A DNA stretch of 64,000 nucleotides from Haliclona indistincta (GCA_964017065.1 OZ024785.1:11983086-12047085); one strand, 5' to 3'; shown: positions 41,634-52,376, numbered from the stretch's first letter. Numbers and translations: made by a program. The notes: generated by a model not told the origin, from the letters alone.

Positions 41634-41905
41634 TGATCGCCAGATTATTTCGCAAGCATCCAGAAAAAAATTCACTAAATGGTATACTTCATCACAAAAC
41701 TTGAAGATCGGAGATATGGTTCTGCATAATGAAGACGGTATGCTACCCACAAAGTGGCCTCTTGGAAGCATCGTTGCTACCTACCCGGGCAGAGACAACA
41801 TTATCAGGCTCATGTTGGTCAAGACCGCCACCAGGACACTCAAAGCGACCAGTGACTAAAATTGCCCCTCTAACTACTTGACTCATTACCTATTTTGTCG
41901 GGTGA
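41634..41905 (+). pseudogene. BEL/Pao retrotransposon, DUF5641 C-terminal piece of pol
   Basis: BEL/Pao polyproteins end with a small barrel (DUF5641) after the integrase. The plus strand reads RKKFTKWYTSSQNLKIGDMV, then LHNEDGMLPTKWPLGSIVAT, then YPGRDNIIRLMLVKTATRT and, with a frame change at about 41857, RPVTKIAPL. This is the usual ending 'W...N.K.GD.V...ED...P.KWPLG.I...YPG.D...R...VKT..G..KRP..K...L'. A stop follows near 41858. Integrase, reverse transcriptase and a clear LTR were not found nearby. Confidence 0.7.
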
Positions 41906-42118
41906 TTAACCCATTGAACACTATTATTATCATTGTTGTAAGACTATTACCAGTCTTGGCCGGCGATCGTGTTTGTGTTGTTCTCAGCGTTCATTCTATT
42001 TATTGCCTATTAACAATTATGCACTATGAATCATGGTTCGAAAATAGTGGATGTGCAAGAATCCGTCTCGATCGGAGTGAGGGCTCCAACCATATCACTG
42101 CTGTGAAGCTAAGGCTTG

Positions 42119-42375
42119 AAATATAGTCTGTTAACTCCTGCTTTCTGTTCTCAGTCCTGGTAGCTAATAAGTTCTATAAATATATATTTTGGACTCTTGT
42201 TCTCTTCCAGGCAGGCCCTCCAACAACCTAGGGCACCTAGATTATGTTCATTCAATCTTCTCCATTAAACAATTGATTTTTCCCTTCAAAAGACTTGCTT
42301 TAAAAGACTTCCCTTGAAAAGAAGTGCTCACAAAACAGGGTGAATTAAGCAGAAGGTGAATGCTAGCAAGGTATT
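42119..42375 (+). repeat. Dispersed repeat block R2, copy b
   Basis: Second copy of 26660-26930 with an internal deletion. Preceded here by the NHITAVKLRLE SWIM piece, whereas copy a is preceded by the RPA-like remnant. Confidence 0.65.
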
Positions 42376-42489
42376 GTTGAGAATGTAGTAATTAATGATG
42401 ACCAGGGAACTGACCATCAACAGAAAGACCGAGAAATTTAGAACCAACCAGGAGAAACAGACAGCCGTGACTCTAACTGAAGGAGGAGT

Positions 42490-42620
42490 TCGGACAAAAG
42501 GTTTTCCCCTGACACTGCAAACGATACCTTACGATTTTCTAGCCAAGAAAGAAGTATCATCATTTCGTTACTTGTGGTGGGACTATCATCACTGAAGACA
42601 CCGCTTAGGAGACCCTCACC
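42490..42620 (+). repeat. Dispersed repeat block R3, copy b
   Basis: Second copy of 27485-27610 (shared CCCCTGACACTGCAAA and CTTAGGAGACCCTCACC). It runs directly into the tyrosine-recombinase piece. Confidence 0.65.
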
Positions 42621-42855
42621 AGTCTATCAAGCTGGCATGGATGAACAACTCGTGATGGAACGAACTGGTTACCGTAGTGTCGAAGGTGTGAGGTCGTATA
42701 AAAGAACATCAGAAGAGCAAAGACTGGCATTGTCAGACATCATGATCAAGAGACCCAGACCTACCGCAACTATTGACGTGACGAAATCAGCTGATCGAAG
42801 CCTCAGAGCGGGTCCATCGTTCAACTCCAACATGTCCAACTCTCAGCAGTTTTAA
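42607..42855 (+). pseudogene. Crypton/DIRS-type tyrosine recombinase, C-terminal fragment
   Basis: Tyrosine recombinases cut and rejoin DNA through a covalent 3'-phosphotyrosine. The frame carries YQAGMDEQLVMERTGYRSVE followed by GVRSYKRTSEEQRLALSDIM. In the family the first block ends GHRS; here the His is replaced by Tyr. The nucleophilic Tyr in VRSYKRT is kept. The upstream catalytic Arg and His (HSLRATG region) are missing, so the fragment is inactive. The tail after SDIM is Ser/Arg-rich and unremarkable. Crypton-type assignment is likely because of the TGxRSxExxRxYxRTSxEQ pattern. Confidence 0.65.
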
Positions 42856-42939
42856 GCACTTAGCCTGGCAAAATCTTCGAGTAAAATCACTGGTGACGGA
42901 ATTCGAATTAGCCGTAGTAAGCAGACTGTTGTTATATCA

Positions 42940-43535
42940 TTTACATTGTTGGATGAGGGCAACGCAAATGTACCTAATGGACGCCATTTGATTGCCATAA
43001 TGAATTTAAATGAAGAATATTATGAGATTGTGTCTGTGGCCACCAAACAATGCCCAGACATGATCCCTGAGGCAACAAAAGCACATGAGCGCCACACACA
43101 GTCTCTTAGTTTGTTTGGCAAGTGCCACAGAGGATATAATGGTGGAGTGGTGACCAACAGTGACATTGACCAAATAGGTATGCTTAAAATTAATTACTAT
43201 ACATTAATACATGCATGTTCTTTGCAGAGCTCGACATCAGTGAATTTCTTAAATATTAATTGAAGTCTTTTTCAAATGCCAGCATTCTCCCAAAAATGCA
43301 CATCATGGAGGACCATGTTGTTCAGTGGCTGCGGCGATGGAAGATAGGAGCCGGTTTGATGGGGGATAAAGGAGACGAAACTATTCATGCACATCTGAAT
43401 AGGCTTGATAAACAATTCAATGGGATTGTGAATCCCTTACATAGACTAAAATACATAATTAAGGAGCATAACATCGTCGCCTCATCTAAACTCTCTACAA
43501 CCACTACCCAAAAAAAAGTCTCACCTTCACTGTAA
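42940..43535 (+). pseudogene. Element-associated protein piece with LPKMHIMEDHVV motif
   Basis: Two exon-like frames, 42946-43178 (AHERHTQSLSLFGKCHRGYN at its core) and 43228-43535, are joined by an intron with GTATGC..TTGCAG edges (about 43179-43227). The second begins with LDISEFL and, after an in-frame stop at 43260, continues with FSNASILPKMHIMEDHVVQW, then LRRWKIGAGLMGDKGDETIH, AHLNRL and LKYIIKEHN. This 'LPKMH.LEDHVV.WL..W..G.GLMGEQGAE.IHA..N.L' block is frequent at the C terminus of repetitive cnidarian and sponge proteins and is probably transposase-derived. The stop near the exon start shows decay. Confidence 0.5.
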
Positions 43536-45262
43536 ATGCAGTAACACATGTAACATCTCTACTGTATCTCTTCACTCTCGACTGTACCTCTAGTAGGATA
43601 ATATATTATAAGCCCAAGTGTATGTCTTATTGTAAAGCGCCGTGACAACCATGGAAAAAAAAGCACTGCATAGTGTTCAACAAAATTTACCTTAACGTGC
43701 TTTCGGACGGCTGGTGACACAACTGGCTCTCTCTCAAGCATTTTCCTTTCACGATCTAGCCTTGTTTTCTGTGAATACAGCGCCAGCACACGCGCACTCG
43801 TAACTCGCGCATACTTTGTAGCACGAAAGTCGGGTTTTCACAAACAGAAAGCTGAAACCATGGTGTTCACAGTTATCACATTAAAAAGCTTTTAGCATTC
43901 ACGTGATTATCACGATGATGTCACAAGCAAAACGTCACCACCAAACTGGAAGTGCGATGGCAGTCAAAAACTCTCTAGATCTCTATGCGATGGCAGTCAA
44001 AAATCGGCTATGGATCAATGTATGCCTGTTGTCAGTGGCTCAGAAACAGAATCCTTAACAATTTTGACGTGAAGCGGAAATCAGTAAAGCGACAGCACTG
44101 CTTTATCGAGACAGAGCACAGCACGGTTACATATCGCATTACCAGAACAAAGAAATTAAGCCATTGTAGTGTGGCATACAAAACAGAACATCACTGCCAA
44201 CACAAACACAAGCAACTGACACAGAAACAAGAGTTAAAAGCAGTGTTAGCTAAATCAGCTAAAGAAAGGAGGCCATTGAAAGGACTCCTGAGAGACAAGA
44301 AGACTGCGTGCCCATCGGACCTTAAACTTACAGTAAAGATTCCAACAAGAAAACAGAGCCGTCAGGTTGAGTCAAAGCATACCTCTTGACACACACCAGT
44401 GTTTTGAAGCTCATATTTCAACTCAATCACCTTATCACTTCAGCACATGCTCTCAGTTTTCGCGATGTATCTGTTTAGCAACTGTCTGTCGAAATTCTAA
44501 GATCAGTGTATTGGTATACATGAAAGAGATGAAGGTGAGTGTTACATTATTCTCTGACTATATCTTAAGCATGTCTTCAGTTTCTCCGAGTGACGAGATT
44601 CAAGATGGATTAGTCAAAACCACTGCGATTCTCCACAAGTTCCGTCAATGACTATGTAGTGTGTACAACACTACCATGTACAACCAGATATACAACATTG
44701 TACAGCATTTCTGATTCATCAACATTTCTCAAGTCATGTCGCGAAATTTCATGTGGTGTGTTAGTTGCCAGGTGTGGGCAAGCTTTACTAACAGCATTAA
44801 TGCTTGCATCTCTGGTGTTGCTAATAGTGGGCAGCATTTTCACTAATAATTACTACTTTCAATTTCACTATTATTGCAAAAGAAAAACACCATGTCAACA
44901 AAGTTGTTTTAATGCAAAAAGCAAAACAATAGGACTATGGAGACAGGTTCAAAGATAGCATATCACTACGAATAGCTTTATGAATGTGTTCAGGTGCTGT
45001 GGAATCCTTTTTACTAGTCATGTTGTGACCAAAGACAGGTGAGCAAATACAAAATAAACTGTGCTGTACTCTGTGTCAGCTGTTATCAAGTTGTGGTAAT
45101 TCTATGTTAGCTTGTAGGCACAAGCTCATACCAATACATTGTAGTTCTCTGGAAAGTGAAATGCTTCTCATGCTACTTCATAGACAATGTCAATCAAACA
45201 ACTTCATTATAGAGGGTCAATCAAACAACAAGGTTAATGAAACAACTAGGCACCGAAGGTGC
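43536..45262. other. No supported gene
   Basis: The longest frames are 43985-44389 (a Lys-rich 134-codon frame, LKAVLAKSAKERRPLKGLLR) and 44659-44958 (one hydrophobic segment LLTALMLASLVLLIVGSIF). Neither resembles a family or has splice support. Confidence 0.4.
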
Positions 45263-46009
45263 TTATGCCTCGGTGGAATGTTATGCATACATGCCTGTCT
45301 GACTAAATACGCTGAACTGAAATACACAAGCAGTAATGAAAGTCTGCTGTTGCTAGTTGAACACTATGTTAGTGACTGACAACTTATAAAAACATACACA
45401 ATAAACTGCAGCCTTTCTGTACAGCAATATATAGTTATGCAATCAGAAGCCAATCAGTGCTGACCACAATTCAACTGGGCGTGTCTACAATAATGTTCAG
45501 TACAGCCCATGCATACTAGATAGCTTCCATAGCTTGCTCACACAATTTCTCTGGACCTGTGCTGCTATCCTGTAGTGAAATTCTAACCTATAAGCTTATA
45601 GGTAGTCACCTATGGATAGCTTTGCCTTTCCAGATCGCCAGCAACAGCTCGATCGCGAGCCGGTGAGCAAATTGCGCCATAACTCACGAACAAAGCTTCG
45701 TATAAAGTTTTCACATGTTCTAGAGCGAGATAATACCATGTACTACTTGCATTGCTAGTTTCAGAGCTTAACTTTCAGCGTGCGCTACAAAACTGAACCA
45801 GCCGTGAGCAATTCACGCGGTAACTTACGCACTAAGCTTTAAAATCAAACTTCTGAAAATGCAGATCCGAGCAAGTATCGATTTCTACCCGTGTTGCTTT
45901 TTTCAGCGATTAGTTTTCAGCGAGCTACGAAAAATCGTTGCGACAGACAGAATGACTGACTGACACCACGACTACTGTATGCCTCGTGGCTCCGCCCACC
46001 GAGGCATAA
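45263..46009. mobile_element. MITE of the CCTCGGTGG family
   Basis: About 750 bp bounded by inverted ends TTATGCCTCGGTGG (45263-45276) and CCACCGAGGCATAA (45996-46009). The right end is itself a hairpin (TGCCTCGTGG-CTCCGC-CCACCGAGGCA, 45980-46006). An (AC)n tract and a second copy of the right hairpin follow (46050-46087). The left half (45250-45660) is repeated in a decayed copy at about 62752-63105. No coding capacity. Target duplication not clear. Confidence 0.6.
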
Positions 46010-46010
46010 T

Positions 46011-46041
46011 GACACACACACACACACACACACAGACACAC
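46011..46041. repeat. (AC)n microsatellite
   Basis: Alternating CA, about 15 units with one GA interruption, between two hairpin termini of the MITE family. Confidence 0.85.
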
Positions 46042-46309
46042 AAACGAACTACTGTATGCCTCGAGGCTCCGCCCACCGAGGCATAATACTGAGAAGGTCA
46101 TAATAAAATTAGTCTTTTGACCTCATACTTCTATTCACTGAGTTACGCTACAGATGCCCGCGAAGTTTCAAACAGTAATTTCCTGCATACAAAACGAGTA
46201 CAAAATGGTGGCAAAAAGTACTGCGGAAGTGACGTCACGTTTAATCTGCATTATTAATAATAATAATTATTAATTAGCTTGCGTGCAACTGGTCTATTTA
46301 GTGCAGTGA

Positions 46310-46575
46310 AAAAAAGAAGCGAGTTTTAGTTGCTGTGAAGAAGAAGCGAGTTTTAGTTGCGGTGCCGGAAGAAGAAGCGAGTTCTAGTTGCAGTGAAGAA
46401 GAAGCGAGTTGTAGTTGCAGTGAAGAAGAAGCGAGTTGTATAGTTGCAGTGAAGAAGAAGCGAGTTGTAGTTGCAGTGAAGAAGAAGCGAGTTTTAGTTG
46501 CAGTGAAGAAGAAGCGAGTTTTAGTTGCAGTGAAGAAGAAGCGAGTTGTAGTTCAGTGCAGTGAAGAAGGAGCGA
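46310..46575 (+). repeat. 27 bp minisatellite directly before an RPA-like gene
   Basis: About nine to ten copies of GAAGAAGAAGCGAGTTTTAG plus TTGCAGT, with GTAG/TTAG variants. It is in frame over most of its length and codes VKKKRVLVA in one frame or EEEASCSCS in another. The array ends 6 bp before the Met used for the OB-fold gene (46582). Confidence 0.9.
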
Positions 46576-46581
46576 GTTGAA

Positions 46582-47469
46582 ATGGCATCACCGGGAAGCA
46601 GGAAAAGGTTATTTAAAGAAATGATGGAAGTAGACAGTCTCAACAATTTAAGCAGTGCGGCCTCGAATGTGCGGGTGCATGGTGCTGTCACGTCGGTCTC
46701 TCCAGTCAAAAAAGGAAAACGTAGCAATTTTTTCAATGGAAAACTTGCAGACGAAAGTTGTGCGATGCGAATGGTTGGATTCAATGCTCATCAGCAAATA
46801 AAATTACAAGAGTTTCATGTCAAAAGAGTGCCCGTTCAAATCAGTAACTGTGAGATAAAGAGGTCGAAATATGGGGACGGATATGATATTTTGTTAAAGA
46901 GCACAAGTGGCATAGAAAAGTCTAGTAAGGATATCAATGCTTCTCATTTAATTGATGACTACACCCCAGCACCAGAAGTCATGGAAGTAGAATTAGTCAA
47001 GATACCAGAGTTGGATCCTTTTCAGAAGGTGGATGTTAGTGTAAAAGTGATGGAAGTAAAGGAAGTTGTACATCTGGTGGAAAAGAAAAAACAAGACGTG
47101 CAGGTATCAGATCATAGTGGTACTACAAAACTGACTTTGTGGGAAGAGCACGTAGAGGAAATGGAGCTTGGAAGAAGCTATTACCTTCAAAACTATGTTG
47201 TGCGTGTGTACCAATCTACAAAATATCTGTCTCGAGGAGAATCTTCTAAATTAGTAGCTATTCAAGATATTGGTGGAGTAGTTTGTGGAGGTCATGATGA
47301 CGAAGAAGAGATCATGATAATGAAAGAAGTGTCTGTAATAGGTGTACCTGAGATGGAGAATTTTAAGGCATGCCTCAAATGCAAAGCACGAGTAGAACCA
47401 CAGAAGCTTCCTCTGTATACTAGTACAATTGGCAATCACCTGATTGTGCACCATCCCAGTTACCTGTAA
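46582..47469 (+). CDS. RPA-like OB-fold protein, copy C
   Basis: 295 codons without a lesion until the C terminus. The Met at 46582 starts ASPGSRKRLFKEMMEVDSLN; an in-frame Met at 46561 lies in the repeat array and is less likely. First OB-type block: VRVHGAVTSVSPVKKGKRSN, FFNGKLADESCAMRMVGFN, CEIKRSKYGDGYDILLKS. Second OB-fold: EVVHLVEKKKQDVQVSDHSG, TTKLTLWEEHVEEMELGRSY, VVRVYQSTKYLSRGESSKLV. Then VIGVPEMENFKACLKCKARV, the first CxxC of the zinc ribbon seen in copy A. After that the frame departs (LPLYTSTIGNHLIV) and stops, so the second CxxC is missing: a C-terminal frameshift, or an unrecognised intron after VEPQ. Predicted role: single-strand DNA or telomere-like DNA binding in the nucleus. 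Whether the family is host or element is not known to me. Confidence 0.65.
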   Translation: MASPGSRKRLFKEMMEVDSLNNLSSAASNVRVHGAVTSVSPVKKGKRSNFFNGKLADESCAMRMVGFNAHQQIKLQEFHVKRVPVQISNCEIKRSKYGDGYDILLKSTSGIEKSSKDINASHLIDDYTPAPEVMEVELVKIPELDPFQKVDVSVKVMEVKEVVHLVEKKKQDVQVSDHSGTTKLTLWEEHVEEMELGRSYYLQNYVVRVYQSTKYLSRGESSKLVAIQDIGGVVCGGHDDEEEIMIMKEVSVIGVPEMENFKACLKCKARVEPQKLPLYTSTIGNHLIVHHPSYL

Positions 47470-47472
47470 CAA

Positions 47473-48230
47473 CGGATTCTTTATAGCGCTAGTAGTCCAA
47501 CACCAGGAAGGTGGGAGCTACCAGGAACGTGGAGCAAGGACCTCCAAAGAGGACATGGAGCGCCTTGGGCAGAACATGCCCTACCACCCCTCCACACCAG
47601 ATAATTAGAAATAGAAAGAAGACTGCAGCTTTAACTCATACAGTAATCTCCACTCTAATAGCTCAAGGTATGAAGAAGAAGAATGCAGCGTACAGTCGGA
47701 TCGCCAATGGACCGGAAGTAAATCAAACGCACACAATTTTATTTGCAACGCGGGATTTGTTTTGATACAGATTACCAGCGCAACTGAATGAGCTCATTAT
47801 ATATTCACACACCTATATTTCCAGTTTGCTTAATATTTGCTGCTCTCTTTTTCTCTACAGTTTGGCAGATGCATATTCTTTGTACCCAAGTAGTGAAAGC
47901 TTGTAATTTCAAACAAAAACCAAGCCAGACCTTCGTTTATTGACCGAGGTGACGAGTGCGTTGCCTGTACAAACTCATCCGAACATTATTTTGGGATAAT
48001 CAATTTTGTCCTTAATTTTTCATAGTGATAGTGCATTCATTGAAGTACATTGTAATCAAAATTTGAAATTGTCTTGTGTTTTTGACTTCGCATAATATCA
48101 CCTTATAGTACAATTAATGTAATACATGCGTTCATACAGCAGCTGGTGCACTGCCATGCTGTAAGCGCTTTTTCTCCTTGGGTGAACTAAAAACTGGTAT
48201 GTCATACTAAATTTAAATGCTTCAGCAAAT
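47473..48230. other. No recognisable gene
   Basis: Open frame 47511-47765 has no family features. AT-rich otherwise. Confidence 0.4.
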
Positions 48231-48234
48231 AGAT

Positions 48235-48876
48235 ATAATAGTTACAGTAAATGGAAAGACGGACAAAGAGGCAATTGGAATTTCAACGGGTGAGTGTTCA
48301 CTGTGCAGTGGACGGACACCACACTCATTTTTACCAGATCAATGAAAGGATGACCAGTCTCGTACGTACGTACTAGAAATAGTTAGTCCTGGATCACAGA
48401 TATGTCGTCTGTGTAGAGATGACATCAAAAAGGTATTGAATAATTTGACACACACGGAAAGAACCAAAAAAAGTAAAAACAGCAACCCACAAAAATGTTA
48501 TGTGCGCGACTGTGCGGATACTACATTTGTATCTGGCACAATAGGCACAACAGATCAGATGGCAAATGCATTTGCAAAGACAGGTATAGCATACGAACGC
48601 AATATACCCAAACCCACGCCACTTTGCCAGCATCACTATCACATTTTATATGATGCAATGCATCGCCAGCAAAGGTGTGCCACTTGTGGTACATGGTTGA
48701 GATACAGTGGACACCGTCCATGCCCAAAGTCTGAAATTGTACAGGAGTACTTAGAGCAATACACTGGCTTTGAAAGTCAGAAAGAACCACACGATCGAGT
48801 TTGTATGACTTGCTATGAATCACAATTAGTGATATTTCCAAGTATCCAAACCAAAAAGCTTGGGCATGGACGGTGA
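48235..48876 (+). pseudogene. Cys/His-rich zinc-binding protein, N-terminal part
   Basis: Plus strand, two frames. VNGKTDKEAIGISTGECSLC precedes SGRTPHSFL. After a stop or frameshift near 48345, SPGSQICRLCRDDIKKVLNN opens a long frame to 48876. That frame contains QKCYVRDCADTTFVS, TPLCQHHYHILYDAMHRQQR, CATCGTWLRYSG and RVCMTCYESQLVIF. At least six paired Cys/His ligand sets can be counted, consistent with several treble-clef or B-box-like fingers. The same spacing occurs in repetitive hydrozoan and sponge proteins of unknown role. The frameshift may be a short intron: 48363-48386 contains GTACGTAC and TTAG. No catalytic domain is seen. Confidence 0.5.
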
Positions 48877-48916
48877 AGCTAGCGAGATCAAAACGAGAGG
48901 TTCTAAGATATTGCAA

Positions 48917-49430
48917 GAGATTCTCAAGGTATGATAGCTTGATATAATGTTAGCCGAAATGACTTTTCTCCTAATAGGAACGTCAAAAAAGAGATCAACA
49001 ATAAGATCAACTAAATATTATTTTCTGTATGCAATGCTATCTCTTACCACATTTCAAGAACAATTTTGGTGCAAACTACATGTACAAACAACTCATCCTT
49101 CAATGAAGCACCTAAGGTGCTGATTGCCTCTATCTCGTGTGCAATAACATCAGTATGCACAAATTTAAAAAGTCTAATAGTTGAACACACAGTATCTTCT
49201 ATTTGTACTCCGTCTCCATCACCAGTCTCATCTAGTACACTCAGAGCAGTCTGCCTCAACATCACCCTCTCCTAGTGCACCATCAAGCAGAGAACTGTCT
49301 TCTAGATCTATCTCTTAGAGTTATTTCTAACCTGCAAGCATTATACAAATGTGAATGATGTTTACAAGAACATATCACATCACTCAATCCTGTCTGGTTG
49401 GATCTGGCGCTTTCTCTCATGCTGTGCACT
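48917..49430. other. No recognisable gene
   Basis: AT-rich. The minus-strand frame 49044-49265 shows no family pattern. Confidence 0.4.
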
Positions 49431-49439
49431 CAAAAGGTG

Positions 49440-49990
49440 CAGCATTGAGTAACTTTTGGGGCTTAATTTATGCCACAGTTCGCCCAGTTGCTAGACCGTC
49501 ACGCAGTCAAAGCATTCTTTATAGCGGCCATAAAAGAGTGCACTGTCTTAAATTTCAGGTTTGGTATTCTACTACATGTTCACATGGAAAAGATATGTTT
49601 TCTGTAATCATTGGTCACCCCTAATGGGTTAATTGATCTTTGTTTGACTCCATATAAAGAAAAAGACATGACACCTATATATTGGCAGAAAGCGGACTGT
49701 CACTGAAGCTAATGCAATATCAAGCAAATGGTCAGCCATTATGTTGTATATGGTGATCCTGCCTAAGAAATTTCTCGCAACATACTTGCACCATTTCGTG
49801 GAGCTCAGATAAATGTTGCTGAGAAAGACTTCAACAGGACCATGAGCCAAGTACGAGTTAGTGTCGAATGGACATTTGGCAAGATACTGAAGTACTTCAC
49901 ATTATGTTGACCTAAAGAGAAATCCTCCTTCAGCCTGTTGGCAAATACTATGCAGTGGCAGATCTGTTGACAGATTTGTCAAACATTTTT
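49440..49990 (+). pseudogene. PIF/Harbinger-type (DDE_Tnp_4) transposase remnant
   Basis: Cut-and-paste transposase core in three frames. ATVRPVARPSRSQSILYSGH and KRVHCLKFQ (about 49468-49560) match the first catalytic block, where DGTVRP is usual, so the first Asp is lost. KRKRHDTYILAESGL-like sequence follows after VTPNGLI (49615-49700; second Asp of the HD motif kept). Next comes VYGDPA, then ILAPFRGAQINVAEKDFNRT and MSQVRVSVEWTFGKILKYF, which contains the final Glu (VEWTFG, about 49865). LQPVGKYYAVADLLTDLSN closes the protein. Frameshifts and stops separate all blocks. Confidence 0.8.
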
Positions 49991-50194
49991 TAATGTTTTA
50001 CTAACTTCAAACTACAATTTTTCATGTTTTTACTAACTACAACATTTTCAAAGTTGCTCTTCCATCTTTAGATTATTTTGAATTATAAAATTAACAAGAA
50101 AATTAAAAAGATTCCTTGAGCTGCAGAGCAGACTGATTGTGCTAATCTAATTATGCAATAGAATAGAACTACATCTGTGTCATGTGTTGCTACA

Positions 50195-50345
50195 CCTGCC
50201 ACGTGTCTTGCTAGGTTGCTGATTCCGCTATATCCACTGTTCGAGTTGTCGCCACGTGTATCGTGTCTAGCTTGGTTGCTGATTCTGCTGAAAAGGTACA
50301 ATAATATCCACTGTTTGAGTTGTCGTCGAGTGTATCGTGTCGTGC
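50195..50345 (+). repeat. Imperfect tandem repeat, unit about 55-77 bp
   Basis: Phrases ATATCCACTGTTCGAGTTGT, CGTGTATCGTGTC and TTGGTTGCTGATTCTGCT recur two to three times with variable spacing between 50195 and 50345. No coding role is evident. Confidence 0.55.
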
Positions 50346-50560
50346 TTGTTATGACATAGACAATAGAGATATGGACGGTTACAATCAGCTGATATGGATT
50401 GAGGTGATCAGAGATGATAAAACAATGCTGCTCAGGAAACAGGACATAATCGATCCGCCTATCCCGTTATGTTCAAAGTATGTTACTGTTAATAGTAATA
50501 GAAATACTGAGCTATACAGAAGATGCAAACACTGTACTTGGAGGAAGACTTGACATGCCC

Positions 50561-52376
50561 TGCATTGGTAAATGTTGGCGTCCATTTTCAAACATTTCTA
50601 AGGGTACCCGTATAATTTATTCCATGTTATTCCATGTCATGTTATAATTTATTCCATGAGTGTATCGAAATAGTATAGCTTGTATTTAAAGATCGGACAA
50701 CTCTGAATGATCTTGAAGGAGAATGACATTTTCCTATGGAAAAATGTCAAAATTACGATCCTCAAAACGATGTGTAAAACAAAACACAAAGTACTTGTGA
50801 ACTCATCAGTTACTTGTGAACTTCCATAGTATTTGTTTCAGAAATTGAATCAATGACAGACAGACAGCCTGTCGTCAATTCCTGGCGTCACAGAACATCA
50901 CCAACAAATCACCGAAGCAGGTGCAAGACAAGGTGTACCTTCTAAGGCAGAAGTAGAACCACTCTGTTCTGCACTATACAAACACGCTCTTATAATCTCA
51001 GTCATTTATCATTATCATTCATTCATTCCTGCTTTATTCACTGATTCATTGCTATCATGTGTTGTCTATTTGTACATTGATAGTTCAAAACATTAAACAT
51101 GTTATAACAATGGTGAAGCTGTAGAAAGGGATCATAGGGTACCTGTTTTGACCTTGTTGGGTCTCGTCAGTACAGCGTATCATCACTAAACAATTTCTTT
51201 CAACCAGAAGATGAATTTTCAACAGGAGGACAGAAAAACTCCCAAACCACAATCTCTTTTCAGTAGAGTCCTAGCAGATTCAGCTCTAACGTAGACGGGC
51301 TTGGATACATAACACGTCCACACAATTGGGCATGAATAATTTTGATAACCAGCGACACATGGTTGCTATGTATAAACTTTTTAAAGCATTGAGCAACCTC
51401 TAATGGAAAATTATTTCAGTCAGTAGTCATGATTGCTTATATTAGACACATCTTAAACTCCTACATCAGCTGATCCACAATGGTAGAGTTGATTATAAGA
51501 ACATCACATGGATATCTGAGGTCACTTCAATTTTAATAGTCCTGCTGGAAGTAGTGCTCCCGGATCCAATGCTGAGGAAGAGACTGAGGATAGTCACCGG
51601 TATGTGATGTCAATGACTTGGGCACAATTTCATCACTATCACAATTGTCTGATGAGATTAAAACTCCGAATCTCTCCCAATACCATGTTAATCACCAGAA
51701 AAGATAATACCACCCGTACTAGGCAACTCAATTTCCATGAGTACGATACTCAGTATCACTTGATGGTGTCTTCTGTGCTCTCTGATTTTGGTTTAGTAAA
51801 GTTTGGTATAATAGTTTGGTTCTTCAGCTCTCCTTTCAGCAATTGGAAGAATGCTATAGGTAGTTCATCGAATCGCTATTCTTCATGGAAGTTTTAAAAT
51901 GATAGGAATTGTCTACAACTGATGATGATGATGATCGTGACTAGGTACAACCTTTCTGTAAATAAGTAAAGTAAAGTTACCAAGGTAATAAATGTTATGT
52001 GCTAATACATTTGTGAGCCTGTATGAAGCCATGAACCATTTACATGAAATTACCCGGCTTGTTTAAATTCCTAACAGACTTCATCAAGTTCAAGCAATAC
52101 GGTACATATAGTGCGAATTTAATTGCTGCAGGAAAAGATAAAGACATCACAAAATTTTCGACCAGGGTATTTTGTGGTACAATTTAACAATCAAACATTC
52201 AACACTTGGAGAGATGTATTGCAAGCTTGTTGACAGTCATCAGCTTTGTGAAATAGACTTCGACTTGCCAGAGCCTGTACAAGGAACGAAAGCACTGGTA
52301 GAGCAGCTAAGTACGAATTTAATGAATTGGAGGCAATTATAATTGTCAAAGCTACCTTAACAGTTATTAATATTGT
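50561..52376. other. No supported gene
   Basis: AT-rich. Open frames such as 51604-51897 have no family features. A short block near 52160-52200 reads FRPGYFVVQFNNQTFNTWRD and may be an exon of the gene whose final exon is at 52388, but a stop follows quickly. Confidence 0.35.

Noticed and set aside
44659..44958. Small membrane protein with one hydrophobic segment
   Set aside because: Single hydrophobic stretch in an otherwise unconstrained frame, no splice sites or family resemblance.
46335..46580. Open frame with KKKRVLVAV repeats
   Set aside because: Product of the 27 bp minisatellite; the OB-fold gene starts after it.
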